This document shows positions 1 through 8,877 of a stretch of 64,000 bases of DNA, piece after piece. A model generated the notes under the pieces. The model was not told the DNA's origin and did no database searches. It worked only from the letters and a program-made list of their open reading frames with translations. Origin of the DNA: Isochrysis galbana (taxonomy: Eukaryota > Haptophyta > Isochrysidales > Isochrysidaceae); contig CM030937.1 of assembly GCA_018136815.1 (NCBI GenBank), positions 504,553 to 568,552 of the forward strand, read 5' to 3'. Positions within the stretch are counted from its first letter, which is position 1. Each line of letters begins with the position of its first letter. The translations under genes were made by a program, and so were the position numbers.

Positions 1-531
1 AAGTGGACGGCCACGCTGGAGCAGGTGAAACACCAGATTCGGCATCAGGTCGCGCGGTGCACACTCTACACCGAAACTGCCGTTGTCCACGACGACCGTA
101 CTCACGTCAAGCTCTATGCAGACCCGACCGCTCTATCTGAGGGATCAAGCATTGCGTACGCGAGTCAAGGTCGGAAAGCAATCGACGTGCGCGCAGTCAA
201 CTTCAATCACTGGCTTTTGAGTGAGTTTTCCACTCAGCCTGGCATTGCCCTCGTTCTCCGGGTCGACATCGAGGGTTACGAATACAGCTTGCTCCCTTCC
301 ATTCTAGCCTCCGGCACAGCTTCGCATTTTCCGCGCAATACGATACACATCGCCATTGAGTGGCATCGGTTTGCGAAGCATCTATCTATCTCGGCGGAGG
401 AGCGCGATGTCATGAATCAGCTCGATTCCAGCTATGCATGGGTGCAGGGAGGAAAAGGATCGCTCATCAACACATTGGAAAAACAGCTGCATTATTGGTT
501 GCAAGTGGCCGGTGCCCGTGTTTACTACTAG
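1..531 (+). CDS. FkbM-like methyltransferase, 3' end (partial)
   Basis: The reading frame is already open at base 1 and ends with TAG at 531, so the 5' part lies outside the window. The visible 176 residues include LRVDIEGYEYSLLP, which resembles the VDIEGxE motif that closes the SAM-binding fold of FkbM-family methyltransferases, followed by the strand-like segment IHIAIEWHRF. FkbM-type enzymes usually O-methylate sugars or lipids; the substrate here cannot be inferred. The GTG at 25 is an internal valine, not a start. The call rests on one motif and the local fold pattern. Confidence 0.55.
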   Translation, partial: KWTATLEQVKHQIRHQVARCTLYTETAVVHDDRTHVKLYADPTALSEGSSIAYASQGRKAIDVRAVNFNHWLLSEFSTQPGIALVLRVDIEGYEYSLLPSILASGTASHFPRNTIHIAIEWHRFAKHLSISAEERDVMNQLDSSYAWVQGGKGSLINTLEKQLHYWLQVAGARVYY

Positions 532-900
532 TACCACCAGCAAAATTGGGTGCTATGGCGCATTTACCCGGAAGGTCGTGGTCTCTGCTAGGGGACGAGA
601 TCTGGGATCTGGGAGGCTTGGTCCAGACCAGAAATTCGCTAATTTCTTGTATAAGTTATCGTCATAAGGTGCTTGGGTGGTGGGTGGGCCAACACAGAAA
701 TTTTGACCTTGACCTTGAGATGTATTTTGGGGTGAATAGTTAATTCCGTAGCGCGCGCTCCTGCTCGGCCGCTCCCCATTCCACAACTAGATTTCAGTCA
801 CACTGGAGGGGTGTACTCCCACCCGAGGGCGGGTCCCTCCATTATTTCACTTAAAAGTCACAAGTACAACCCGCCGCTTCTTTGAAGATTCTTTGGTTTG
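532..900. other. Intergenic, no gene seen
   Basis: About 370 bp between the methyltransferase stop and the MITE-like element. Several short frames overlap here, but none has a recognisable domain or a convincing start. Confidence 0.4.
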
Positions 901-1121
901 TGGCAATATCTCACTTGTAAGATAACCCCCCAAAGTTACGCACGCACGGCGTGCACCTGGCACCTGGCGAAATCTCGACAGCGTGCACATCCAGACGAAG
1001 GTCCCATGCGCACGCACGGGTGACGGGTGTGCACATATAGACGTGTAACGAAACTTTTTGGTTTTGGGTGGGGGTTTTATTTACAAGTAATTAATTTACA
1101 AGTGAAAGTGAGATATTGCCA
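901..1121. mobile_element. MITE-like inverted-repeat element, about 221 bp
   Basis: The left end reads TGGCAATATCTCACTTGTAA (901-920). The reverse complement of the right end (1096-1121) is the same sequence with a 6-bp TCACTT insertion. Sub-terminal C-rich and G-rich tracts are also inverted. It has no coding capacity. The interior contains the 17-mer AGACGTGTAACGAAACT near 1040, which recurs near 4297 just upstream of the transposase fragment. A target-site duplication could not be assigned. Confidence 0.5.
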
Positions 1122-1469
1122 GCCTACAAGGAGGGGACATAGAAACGCAGACAACTTCTAAAACAAAAAGGTCGATCGCGGATGCGACAGACGACAGCAA
1201 GCTGGCTAAGAGCAGGTGCGAAACCCGAGGGAACGAAAGCGGCGTGCCGCCGCTCATATTCGGCAATAGCGTCAGCAAGTCAGCAATCGAGCGTCGAGAG
1301 GGGCGGTCGAGTGGAGGCAGCGGTGGGTGCAAGTGCAAGTCCTGCAAGGCATCCAAGCCTAGGCGGGATGGCGGCGTCGGAAGTAGAGCGAGGCGTCCCT
1401 GGCCAGACCAGGTTAGACGCAAGGCGGCATGACGAATTGGATTGGAATGGCCCTAGGGGTAAATAGAAA

Positions 1470-1592
1470 TATGCAGTTTTTTTGGCCAAAATATGCAGTG
1501 CATATATGCGAAATATGCAGAAAAAGAAAAAATACCCCAAATATGCAGCAAAATATGAAATATGCAAAATATGCAAAATATGCAAAATATGC
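1470..1592. repeat. AAATATGC short tandem repeat tract
   Basis: A-rich stretch with many copies of an 8-9 bp AAATATGC(AG) motif, ending in three near-perfect tandem copies before 1592. It lies immediately before the GC-rich lead-in to the CT microsatellite. Confidence 0.6.
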
Positions 1593-1639
1593 GGTGGGCG
1601 ACCACGAGCGGCGGCGACGCGGCGGCGCCCCTCCCTCTG

Positions 1640-1966
<327 letters not shown>

Positions 1967-1967
1967 A

Positions 1968-2095
1968 TAGCTTGCGGGGGAGGATAGCGCCTGGGGGCTC
2001 GAGGACGGCCCCCGGATAGCTACTGGGGGCCGTCGTTTCCCCCCGATAGCAAACGGGGGCAGTCTTTCGCCCCCGATAGCAAACGGGGGCCCGAG
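1968..2095. repeat. Cluster of GATAGC hairpins
   Basis: Successive units contain GATAGC between C-runs and G-runs, for example CCCCCGATAGCAAACGGGGG twice near 2040-2090. Each unit can fold as a hairpin with a C5/G5 stem. Related hairpins occur at 9946-9998 and 14478-14550, so two of the three clusters sit outside the ends of the 2.1-9.95 kb island. Confidence 0.7.
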
Positions 2096-2160
2096 AGGGT
2101 GCAACTCGAGGTTCCTTTTTTTTGTCACGCCCCTCCCGGCTTTTTAGGTATATAATTTCT
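2096..2160. repeat. Left-end motif of the virus-like island
   Basis: GAGAGGGTGCAACTCGAGG is followed by TTCC, a T-run, a GTCAC motif and then a TATATAA box. An inverted related motif (GAGGTTGCACCCTCTCG) lies at 9926-9945. A closely related copy, including the downstream T-rich stretch and GACCCCTAAC, occurs at 23885-23965. Two internal partial copies (GGTTCCCTTTT..GTCACACC) lie near 2655-2715. It is inferred to be an element terminus; this is not proven. Confidence 0.45.
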
Positions 2161-2229
2161 ACTGACCCCTAACTTCGCCCCTAACTCGGGAGTTGACCGC
2201 GCGCAGACAAACATAAACACGGGGACCCA

Positions 2230-2547
2230 TCAAGCGGAAGACGTCTTGTGTTTCGTTTGTGCCTCCCGTTTCAATATCGCCTCCGCATCGAAGGTCAGTT
2301 GCATTTTCTCCGTCTTGTAAAAGCGAAAATACTTTGTCTTCCACAGTACCAAGAGGAGAAGAATAAACAGCGCGAAGACCACCCCGACCGCGATCCCGAC
2401 CCGTGTGAAACCATCCCTCGACGCGATGACTGCTGCGAATGCAGCACTAATGAGAAACCAGAAGGTGATGCCACCCAAGAGACTCATCAAGGGGACGACA
2501 TCGTAGGGACCATCGTCGAATAAGCTTTGACGAGCGTAGACCCACAT
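2230..2547 (-). CDS. Small two-helix membrane protein, paralogue A
   Basis: 105 residues starting with ATG at 2547. Two hydrophobic helices (about residues 20-42 and 50-70) are followed by LWKTKYFRFYKTEK and a charged tail. It is similar along its length to the duplicated proteins at 9034 and 9400. Shared features are an N-terminal Y-x-R-x-S segment, YDV before helix 1, a G(I)A(L)GV start of helix 2, and a WKxKxxRF stop-transfer motif. The stop lies about 70 bp from the left-end motif, so the gene runs outward towards the island end. No function is known. Small membrane proteins of this form are common in large DNA viruses, but that link is inference. Confidence 0.6.
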   Translation of the reverse strand: MWVYARQSLFDDGPYDVVPLMSLLGGITFWFLISAAFAAVIASRDGFTRVGIAVGVVFALFILLLLVLWKTKYFRFYKTEKMQLTFDAEAILKREAQTKHKTSSA

Positions 2548-2730
2548 CTTACAGTATGCAAATTAAAATTTGTTCTTGAGATTATGTCATTGACGGGGGC
2601 GCCCTCCTAACTCGGACACGCTTCCTCGAGCGTAAATAACTTTTTTTCTTGCATAGTAACTCGAGGTTCCCTTTTCGTCACACCCACCACGTGGTTCCCT
2701 TTTTTTGTCACACCTTGAACGATCATCCCG

Positions 2731-2786
2731 CCCTTGTTGAAGAATGCAACCATGCCCGCTGCCCTTGTTGAAGAATGCAACCACGT
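2731..2786. repeat. Tandem repeat, about 30 bp x 2
   Basis: Two neighbouring copies of GCCCTTGTTGAAGAATGCAA followed by CCA, about 30 bp apart, in the gap between the two minus-strand genes. Confidence 0.7.
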
Positions 2787-2871
2787 GGGCGTCAGACTGC
2801 CGACGTCCGCCCTTGCACGCCCATAGCCAGCCAGCACACCGCGGGCGGGTGGCGACGTCTGAAGAAGGACT

Positions 2872-3603
2872 TCACACGGTTTCAACGCCGTTTGCTGCAA
2901 AGCAAAAGGCAAGCGATTCCCCACGAGACTCCAGGACGCATTTCGCCCCAGTCACCATCACTCCATCCGCAAGCGTGTGAATGAGCTTGAGCATGCGTGC
3001 GAGCATGACTTGAGCGATCGCAGTGTCGTCATAACTCGCCAAAGAGGTGCGATTCACAAGATGGATGTCAATTGTGTAGAGCTCCCGATTCCCCGCTCGC
3101 TGGAGGCTCTCGGCCGCGCTCTTGGTTGGCGCAGACCACGCGCGTGCAAAGTCGTACTTCCAGTCTCCCAAGACGAGCTGCCGGGGGTGCTGGATGCAAA
3201 AGGCCGCGATGGTGACGACCTCCTCCAACTCATGGGTGCTTACCGGATCGTCGCACGTCAAGGACACCTTGAATGCGAGACCCCCGGGGCTGTCGGTGAA
3301 GAAGACGACTTCCCGGAAGGTCCTCTGCACACTGCGTTCGATGCTGAGAATGTGCGTATCATCAAAAGTGGTTCGCGTGCGGACTCGTTGCGTGCCTGGT
3401 CGCCGCCAGAAGGCGTCGTGGCGGCTCACGAGGACGGGTGCGTTGCCAAAGACTTGGAGGCAAAGCCGGTCATGCACGCGCCTGTCCACGCTGTCGACAA
3501 ACTGGCCCTCGTGCATGTAGCCGAGGCGCATCTCCAGTTTGGTGCACGGGAGTGCTCGGAACTGGCGGACAAGTGCCACAGCGTTGCTAAGCGCAGGGTC
3601 CAT
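2872..3603 (-). CDS. Tunnel-type RNA 5'-triphosphatase-like protein
   Basis: 243 residues from ATG at 3603; the frame is open further upstream, but that part is low-complexity. The motif order matches the metal-dependent tunnel-fold RNA triphosphatases used for mRNA capping by fungi and many large DNA viruses. There is an acidic first strand KLEMRLG near residue 22, the basic strand RVRTRTTF, FKVSLTCDDPV, the strand WKYDFARAW, and an acidic closing strand LYTIDIHLV near residue 190. In that family the first and last acidic strands bind metal, and the middle Arg/Lys residues hold the triphosphate. If real, it removes the gamma-phosphate of nascent RNA. No guanylyltransferase or methyltransferase domain is attached. 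A CYTH/polyphosphatase relative is possible. Confidence 0.5.
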   Translation of the reverse strand: MDPALSNAVALVRQFRALPCTKLEMRLGYMHEGQFVDSVDRRVHDRLCLQVFGNAPVLVSRHDAFWRRPGTQRVRTRTTFDDTHILSIERSVQRTFREVVFFTDSPGGLAFKVSLTCDDPVSTHELEEVVTIAAFCIQHPRQLVLGDWKYDFARAWSAPTKSAAESLQRAGNRELYTIDIHLVNRTSLASYDDTAIAQVMLARMLKLIHTLADGVMVTGAKCVLESRGESLAFCFAANGVETV

Positions 3604-4156
3604 GCTTGCCTGTGGTGTAGAGGGCGTGGGCGAGGAGCAGAGCCAGTCGGTCGGTAGAGGCAGGTAAGGGCGGGGCCGGTGCGATGGGCGAGGAGTAGCA
3701 CGTGAGGCGAAGAGAATGTGAGTGAGGCGAGGACGGACGGGGGGGGGGCTGGACGGCGAGCGAATCGGAGGTGACGGCGAGCGAGTCGGAGATGACGGCC
3801 CGGAGAGAAACCAATCCTTGGTCCACGCGTCAGATGTACTCCGATGTGGCTGTCGTGCCCCTTTTGCCCGCTCCAGTTCATCCCTCGATCCGTTGGACCA
3901 AAATGGCCACCCTGCCCCCACCATCAGCATTATTTCTCTACGCAAATACGATAATAAAAGCCATTTGCCTTGGGTAAAAATGTCCGAATGGACTGGGCAA
4001 TCATCCTGGTCCCCCGGGGGACGGCCACCCCCCTCCCATGTGACACCCTCCCCCCGCGCCCGGCATCCCCTCCCGCGCGCCCGACACCCCCCGTCCACTT
4101 GGCCGCCCGGCACCCCCCCGCCCGCCCGGCCAGCACCCCCACCCCTGCCCCTTGCG

Positions 4157-4357
4157 ATGGATGCACTCGACAAGAAGCAGCTCGCGGAGGCGTGCGCATG
4201 CGCTCTTCGGCGCATGCCGCACGGCAGCATCTGGTGTCCCTTCACATTCCAAGGCCGCGTCTTTCTGAAGGTGCCCATCGACGAAGAGTCCGACTACAGA
4301 CGTGTAACGAAACTATTTTTTCCCTTCTTGCTGGTAAATGGGATTAAAACTGAATGA
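4157..4357 (+). pseudogene. Truncated unknown gene, 5' part
   Basis: ATG at 4157 opens a frame beginning MDALDKKQLAEACACALRR. About 47 plausible residues run to DEESDYR near 4297. The frame then enters the AGACGTGTAACGAAACT motif and the leader of the transposase fragment, ending at 4357. The change in character at 4297 suggests that insertion of the transposase element cut the gene. No family is recognised. It is divergent from the triphosphatase-like gene, with about 550 bp of GC-rich spacer between the two starts. Confidence 0.35.
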
Positions 4358-4770
4358 GATTTTTGAACGGCTCGTTTTGCAACAAGCCTCCCTTCTTGCC
4401 CCTCCAAAGCACACTGGTAGGCGCCGTGCACTTGAAGACGATACAGTGTTACAACATCTGTTTAAACTTCTGCGCACTGGGTGTCAGTGGAGAGAGCTTG
4501 ACTGTGGCAGTGCATCCTTCATGACGGTAAGAAGACGTTTGCAGCTCTGGGAGCAACAAGGAGTCATTGACGCAGCTTACGAAAAGGCCTTGAAGACTTA
4601 TCGGCAACTCTGCCCCCCAAATCGCCACATTGTTGACTCTTCGCACGTGCGAAATCGTCACGGAACCAAACCAAACACTGGTAGGAATCACGTCGATAGA
4701 GGACGACAGGGAACCAAAGTGACAATTGTCGCGGATCAAAATCGAGTGGTTTACGGGATGCGCCCACCTC
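4338..4770 (+). pseudogene. IS4/5-type transposase, N-terminal fragment
   Basis: The frame from ATG 4338 gives an N-terminal helical domain (LFKLLRTGCQWRELDCGSA, then a helix around WEQQGV) typical of IS5/IS4-type transposases. It continues into HIVDSSHVRNRHG, with the first catalytic Asp, and GRQGTKVTIVADQNRVVYG. Homology stops near 4770, and the frame runs on as shadow of the ankyrin gene to 4985. The second Asp and the Glu of the DDE triad are missing, so it should be inactive. Such bacterial-type transposases are also found in giant viruses and in algal genomes. Confidence 0.65.
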
Positions 4771-4804
4771 TCCATCCGCCCCTCGGCTCCGCAGTGCTTC
4801 TGGA

Positions 4805-5365
4805 ATGTTATCGTCTCCGGCCAAAGATCTCTTTGATGCTTGCCAGCATGGAGACCTGTCGCGTGTGGCGGCGCTGCTTGAGGAGCATCCCAAGGAGGCG
4901 CTCGTTTGCCGCATACTGCGTAAAGGGCGGGAAGTGTACGCCCCTGCCGCGGTGGACTCGCTCGGCAGGAATGCCCTCATGGTGAGCTCGGCCCGCGGTG
5001 ACACCGCCTGCGTCAAGATCGTCGCCGCAACCGCCCAAAAGATTGACAAGCAGTACATCAACGAATGCGATCGCAACGGAAACACCGCCCTCTTCATTGC
5101 ATGCACTAACAACTTCAGCGAGTGCGCGAAAATTCTTCTTGAGCACGGCGCCGAAGTCGACGACAAGGGAGGCAAGAGGGTCTTCTACACGCCTTTGATC
5201 CAGTGCGCCAAGCTTGGGCACGGCGAATGTGCACGTGTGCTCATCGACTTTGACGCAAACGTCAACGAAGTCCAAGAGATGGGCGCATATAACGGCATGA
5301 CGGTCGCTGACATTGCAAAGCTCAAGGGGCACTTTGACATTGAGCGCATGCTTGTGCAAGCCTAG
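4805..5365 (+). CDS. Ankyrin-repeat protein
   Basis: 186 residues from ATG at 4805. About four to five ankyrin repeats cover most of the protein, with helices such as DLFDACQHGDLSRVAALLEE, NALMVSSARGDTACVKIVAA, NTALFIACTNNFSECAKILL and TPLIQCAKLGHGECARVLID. There is no other domain, signal peptide or membrane segment. It is intronless and starts at once after the truncated transposase fragment. Ankyrin repeats bind other proteins; the partner is unknown. Ankyrin genes are abundant in giant viruses, which fits the island, but they are also common in host genomes. Confidence 0.8.
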   Translation: MLSSPAKDLFDACQHGDLSRVAALLEEHPKEALVCRILRKGREVYAPAAVDSLGRNALMVSSARGDTACVKIVAATAQKIDKQYINECDRNGNTALFIACTNNFSECAKILLEHGAEVDDKGGKRVFYTPLIQCAKLGHGECARVLIDFDANVNEVQEMGAYNGMTVADIAKLKGHFDIERMLVQA

Positions 5366-5539
5366 TGAATGCGTCACGATGCGCAAGCGACGGGTTCTCT
5401 AGAGTTGTGAGGTTGCGAGATGTGAAACTTGCAAGGTGACAGTCTCTCGCGCGTGCGCGTAGTTGTGCACTGTGAGTATACTGGCGCGCCTGCGTAAGCT
5501 TGCATAAGGTCATAACCGTGCATAAAACCCGTCACCAAG

Positions 5540-6950
5540 TGCACGCACAAAGCACCCCAAGACTCTACAGCAGCACAGGTGGCGTCGGCCGTGCACCCCC
5601 TCTCGCCTCTCACACAAATCAGGAGGTGCATTCATCACTTCCTCGCCCCAAAACTTTTTCAGGGCCACATCGGCCGTGCACGCGCGAGGCACCACCGGCG
5701 GTACCGACCAAAACTGACAGACACCCCTGTTACGCGGCACAAGCGGCGTCGGCCGCGTGCACACCTCTCACCTCCCACACAACTCTTCCAGTCAGGAGGC
5801 GTGCGTGCTCGCCACCAAGTGTTCGTCGTGGTGGCATCACCTCCTCGCTCCCAAACTTTTTCAGGGCCACATCGGCCGTGCACGCGCAAGGCGCCACCGG
5901 CGGTACCGCCCAAAACTGATAGTCGCTCTGTCTACGCGGCACAGGCGGCGTCGGCCGCGTGCACCTCCATCTCGACTCGCACACAACTCTTCCAGCCAGG
6001 AGGCCTGCGTGCTCACCACCGAGTGTTCGTCGTGGTGGCATCACCTCCTCGCTCCCAAACTTTTTCAGAGACACATCGGCCGTGCACGCGCGAGCGCCGC
6101 CCGGAGGACACCGTCCAAAACTGACAGACGCCCCCGTTACGCGGCACTGGCGGCGTCGGCCGTGCGCACCCCCTCTCGCCCCCCACACAACTTTTCCAGC
6201 CAGGAGGCCTGCGTGCTCACCACCGAGTGTTTGTCGTGTTGGCATCACCTCCTCGCTCCCAAACTTTTTCAGAGCCACATCGGCCGTGCACGCGCGAGGC
6301 ACCACCGGCGGTACCGCCCAAAACTGACAGACGCCCCCGTTACGCGGCACTGGCGGCGTCGGCCGTGCGCACCCCCTCTCGCCCCCCACACAACTTTTCC
6401 AGCCAGGAGGCCTGCGTGCTCACCACCGAGTGTTTGTCGTGTTGGCATCACCTCCTCGCTCCCAAACTTTTTCAGAGCCACATCGGCCGTCCACGCGCGA
6501 GGCACCACCGGCGGTACCGCCCAAAACTGACAGACGCCCCCGTTACGCGGCACTGGCGGCGTCGGCCGTGCGCACCCCCTCTCGCCCCCCACACAACTTT
6601 TCCAGCCAGGAGGCCTGCGTGCTCACCACCGAGTGTTCGTCGTGTTGGCATCACCTCCTCGCTCCCAAACTTTTTCAGAGCCACATCGGCCGTCCACGCG
6701 CGAGGCACCACCGGCGGTACCGCCCAAAACTGACAGACGCCCCCGTTACGCGGCACTGGCGGCGTCGGCCGTGCGCACCCCCTCTCGCCCCCCACACAAC
6801 TTTTCCAGCCAGGAGGCCTGCGTGCTCACCACCGAGTGTTTGTCGTGTTGGCATCACCTCCCCGCTCCCAAACTTTTTCAGAGCCGCATCGGCAGTGCAC
6901 GCGCGAGGCACCACCAGCGGTACCGCTCAAAACTGACAAGTGCATCTGTT
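5540..6950. repeat. 203-bp tandem repeat, about 7 copies
   Basis: The anchor sequence ACATCGGCCGT recurs at 5667, 5869, 6073, 6277, 6480, 6683 and (with a change) 6886, giving periods of 202-204 bp. The units from about 6277 to 6886 are almost identical and the outer ones more diverged, as expected from unequal exchange in the centre. Each unit carries ACTTTTTCAG, a CACACAAC(T)TTTCCAG stretch and several CGGCGTCGGCCGTGC segments. The period is not a multiple of three, so the long frames across it are not protein-coding. Confidence 0.9.
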
Positions 6951-7034
6951 ACACGACACAGGCTTCGGCCGTGTGCACATCCCTCCTCTGTGCATCATTT
7001 CTCCTCAAGACATAATACCAACTGGGACTCAGGC

Positions 7035-7274
7035 TCACAGGTTGTCCATTACTTTCCACTTGGCTTCCAGCCATGGGTTGGGGGCATTGCACGCGTCCTT
7101 CTGCGCGCTTCTCGGACCCGTAGCGGCAAGAGGGATCGGGCGGGTATCACTAATGCGTGGCGCAGGAGAGGGGTTCTCGCGCGCTAGCGAGTATCCATCC
7201 ATCACCTCCCACTTGGCCTGCAAAGAGGGGTTCGGCGAAGTCGCCGCCAAGCGCGCGGAAGTGTCTAACGACAT
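7035..7274 (-). CDS. Hypothetical protein with a repeated AKWxVMD motif
   Basis: 79 residues if the ATG at 7274 is used; the frame is open upstream to 7445. Two internal repeats are visible, NPSLQAKWEVMDGYSL and NPWLEAKWKVMDNL, about 50 residues apart, the second at the extreme C terminus. The conserved repeats suggest a real protein. No family is recognised, and the flanking composition is similar on both strands. Confidence 0.35.
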   Translation of the reverse strand: MSLDTSARLAATSPNPSLQAKWEVMDGYSLARENPSPAPRISDTRPIPLAATGPRSAQKDACNAPNPWLEAKWKVMDNL

Positions 7275-7533
7275 TGGCTTGTTGCTATTGTTGCAGCCCG
7301 CGGCAAATCTGACAAGACGACGACGACGCACCGACGTCAAATCGCAAACGGAACCCCCTCGATGCACAGCAGTTCGGTCCAACCGGCGTACCGCGCACCC
7401 ACCGCGCCGTACAATGCCCCGATGGTCAGCAGAACCCCCGCCCACGCAGCCTCACGCGCAAGCACATCCCGACGCATGACTGTCCAGGACGCGAGCTTAG
7501 CAAGTATTTTCTGCCTCGTATTAACAAAGGACA

Positions 7534-7812
7534 ATGAAACTCAGCTGGGACAAGGATACTTGGGAAATGGTCGGAATGGGCGTTGGAATCTTCCTCATCG
7601 TCACAGTTGCGGTGCTCTTCCTGGTTGGTGTCATCATCCTCGGTATCGAGGTATACAAGCAAATGAAAAACAGTTCAAACAAGCAGGAGAAGAAGTACGA
7701 CTTCAAGTGGACCCCGCGCATGACCATCGGGGCGGCATTGATGGCACCTGCGGTCATTGCGTTGATCATTGCGTTTGTAATCGCAGCGCCCGCCTCCATG
7801 ATGTATGTTTAA
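7534..7812 (+). CDS. Small two-helix membrane protein B
   Basis: 92 residues from the ATG of AACAAAGGACAATG. Helix 1 (about 14-38, rich in V/I/L/G) is followed by a charged linker with KQMKNSSNKQEKKYDFKW and helix 2 (about 66-86), with a short AAPASMMYV tail. The layout recalls the other small membrane proteins in the island, but sequence similarity to them is weak. It is intronless, and the next gene starts 117 bp downstream on the same strand. Function unknown. Confidence 0.6.
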   Translation: MKLSWDKDTWEMVGMGVGIFLIVTVAVLFLVGVIILGIEVYKQMKNSSNKQEKKYDFKWTPRMTIGAALMAPAVIALIIAFVIAAPASMMYV

Positions 7813-7928
7813 ATGCCTAAGAACCAGCGCGGGGGTCCATCGCATACGCGCAGCTCTGGATGGCGCACGCCGCATCGCTCAAATTCACGTCCGCTACCAA
7901 GCACCACGCGCGCCCAAAACAACGCGCC

Positions 7929-8324
7929 ATGCCGCTCATATACACGCTCCTTCTCGCCACACTCGCTCCGCCTCCCCACTTCCTGTTTGGAACCTTCTAC
8001 GGCGAGCAGGCCCTACAGCTCGCCGCCCGGTGGGGAAGCCGCACCGAGCTTTCCCCTGCGCACCTCCAGCGCCTCGTGCGGGCCAAAACCACCCTCGCCA
8101 ACTCGGGCAACTTTGTCATCCTAGCAGCTCAGGCAGAACACAACAGCAAGGCGATCCCATCGCTCCTTGTCTTTCAACCAGCCAGCGAAGAACAACACGT
8201 CCTCAAAGTTTGCCTTTGGGACCAAAGGCTCTCCGTCTCACAGCGCGGGGGGTGCATTGCCCAAGCGCAGCTGTGGTATGCGTGCGTCTTCAACTCCACG
8301 TTCGTCCTGCAAACGGAAGTGTAA
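7929..8324 (+). CDS. Hypothetical secreted or membrane-anchored protein
   Basis: 131 residues from ATG 7929, beginning MPLIYTLLLATLAPPPHFLF, a likely signal peptide or signal anchor. The rest is soluble, with HVLKVCLWDQRLSV and GGCIAQAQLWYACVFNSTF containing three cysteines that could form disulfides. No domain is recognised. It lies between the two-helix protein B and the crystallin-like gene (37 bp before the latter), suggesting a co-directional cluster. Confidence 0.5.
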   Translation: MPLIYTLLLATLAPPPHFLFGTFYGEQALQLAARWGSRTELSPAHLQRLVRAKTTLANSGNFVILAAQAEHNSKAIPSLLVFQPASEEQHVLKVCLWDQRLSVSQRGGCIAQAQLWYACVFNSTFVLQTEV

Positions 8325-8361
8325 CACGTTGGCCAATCTTTTCTAACGGGTTAACCAAACC

Positions 8362-8814
8362 ATGGGCAACTCCGCCGGGCGAATCGACAATCACGGCTTC
8401 GGAATCGGCAACTATGACGTCGACAAACAAGACCCCAAGAGTGCACAAGTTATGGCGGGGTGCAAAATGACCATCTTCTCCGAGCCGGGCTTCAAAGGCA
8501 AACACACAACCATCAACGGCCCGTCGATGCTCAGCTCAGAAGACGTGCGCTGGGAGGACGTCGATCTACAGGCGATCGGGTGGACTCAGCCAGTGCGCTC
8601 CTTAAAAGTCGAGTGCCATCCGGACTCGGCAGCGGCAAAACGAAAAGACAAATTTCAAGCTGAAGTAACCAAAATATTCGCAAAGGGAGCCGCATTTCTG
8701 ATAGGAGCCATCGTGCTCGCAGTACTTGTAATCATTCTCTTGTGGAAATTATTCAACAAGCGGTCCACCGATAAAAATCCAAAGGGACACGATGCCGCGC
8801 CACAGGCGAAATAA
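8362..8814 (+). CDS. Beta-gamma-crystallin-like, C-terminally anchored membrane protein
   Basis: 150 residues starting MGNSAGRID, which could be N-myristoylated at Gly2. Residues about 35-80 resemble a beta-gamma-crystallin Greek-key motif: MTIFSEPGFKGKHTTI has the F-x4-F-x-G pattern, and WTQPVRSLKVE is the typical closing strand. A single hydrophobic helix (about 112-133, FLIGAIVLAVLVIILLW) follows, with a basic/polar tail that likely faces the opposite side. The crystallin assignment rests on motif shape only. A membrane-inserted protein with a possible myristoyl anchor would suit a virion or membrane coat role, but that is inference. Confidence 0.5.
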   Translation: MGNSAGRIDNHGFGIGNYDVDKQDPKSAQVMAGCKMTIFSEPGFKGKHTTINGPSMLSSEDVRWEDVDLQAIGWTQPVRSLKVECHPDSAAAKRKDKFQAEVTKIFAKGAAFLIGAIVLAVLVIILLWKLFNKRSTDKNPKGHDAAPQAK

Positions 8815-8877
8815 AAAGACAACTCCAACAATCCGCAAGTCGCTTCAACTGGTGGTGCAGGCACACACCCCGTCGCA

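Noticed and set aside
3604..4278. N-terminal extension of the triphosphatase-like frame
   Set aside because: It is Gly/Arg/Pro-rich, overlaps the divergent gene start at 4157, and lacks family similarity. The ATG at 3603 gives a domain-length protein.
5579..6936. Long overlapping frames on both strands in the 203-bp array
   Set aside because: The unit length is not a multiple of three, so each repeat is read in a different phase; the translations are Pro/Arg-rich with no domain.
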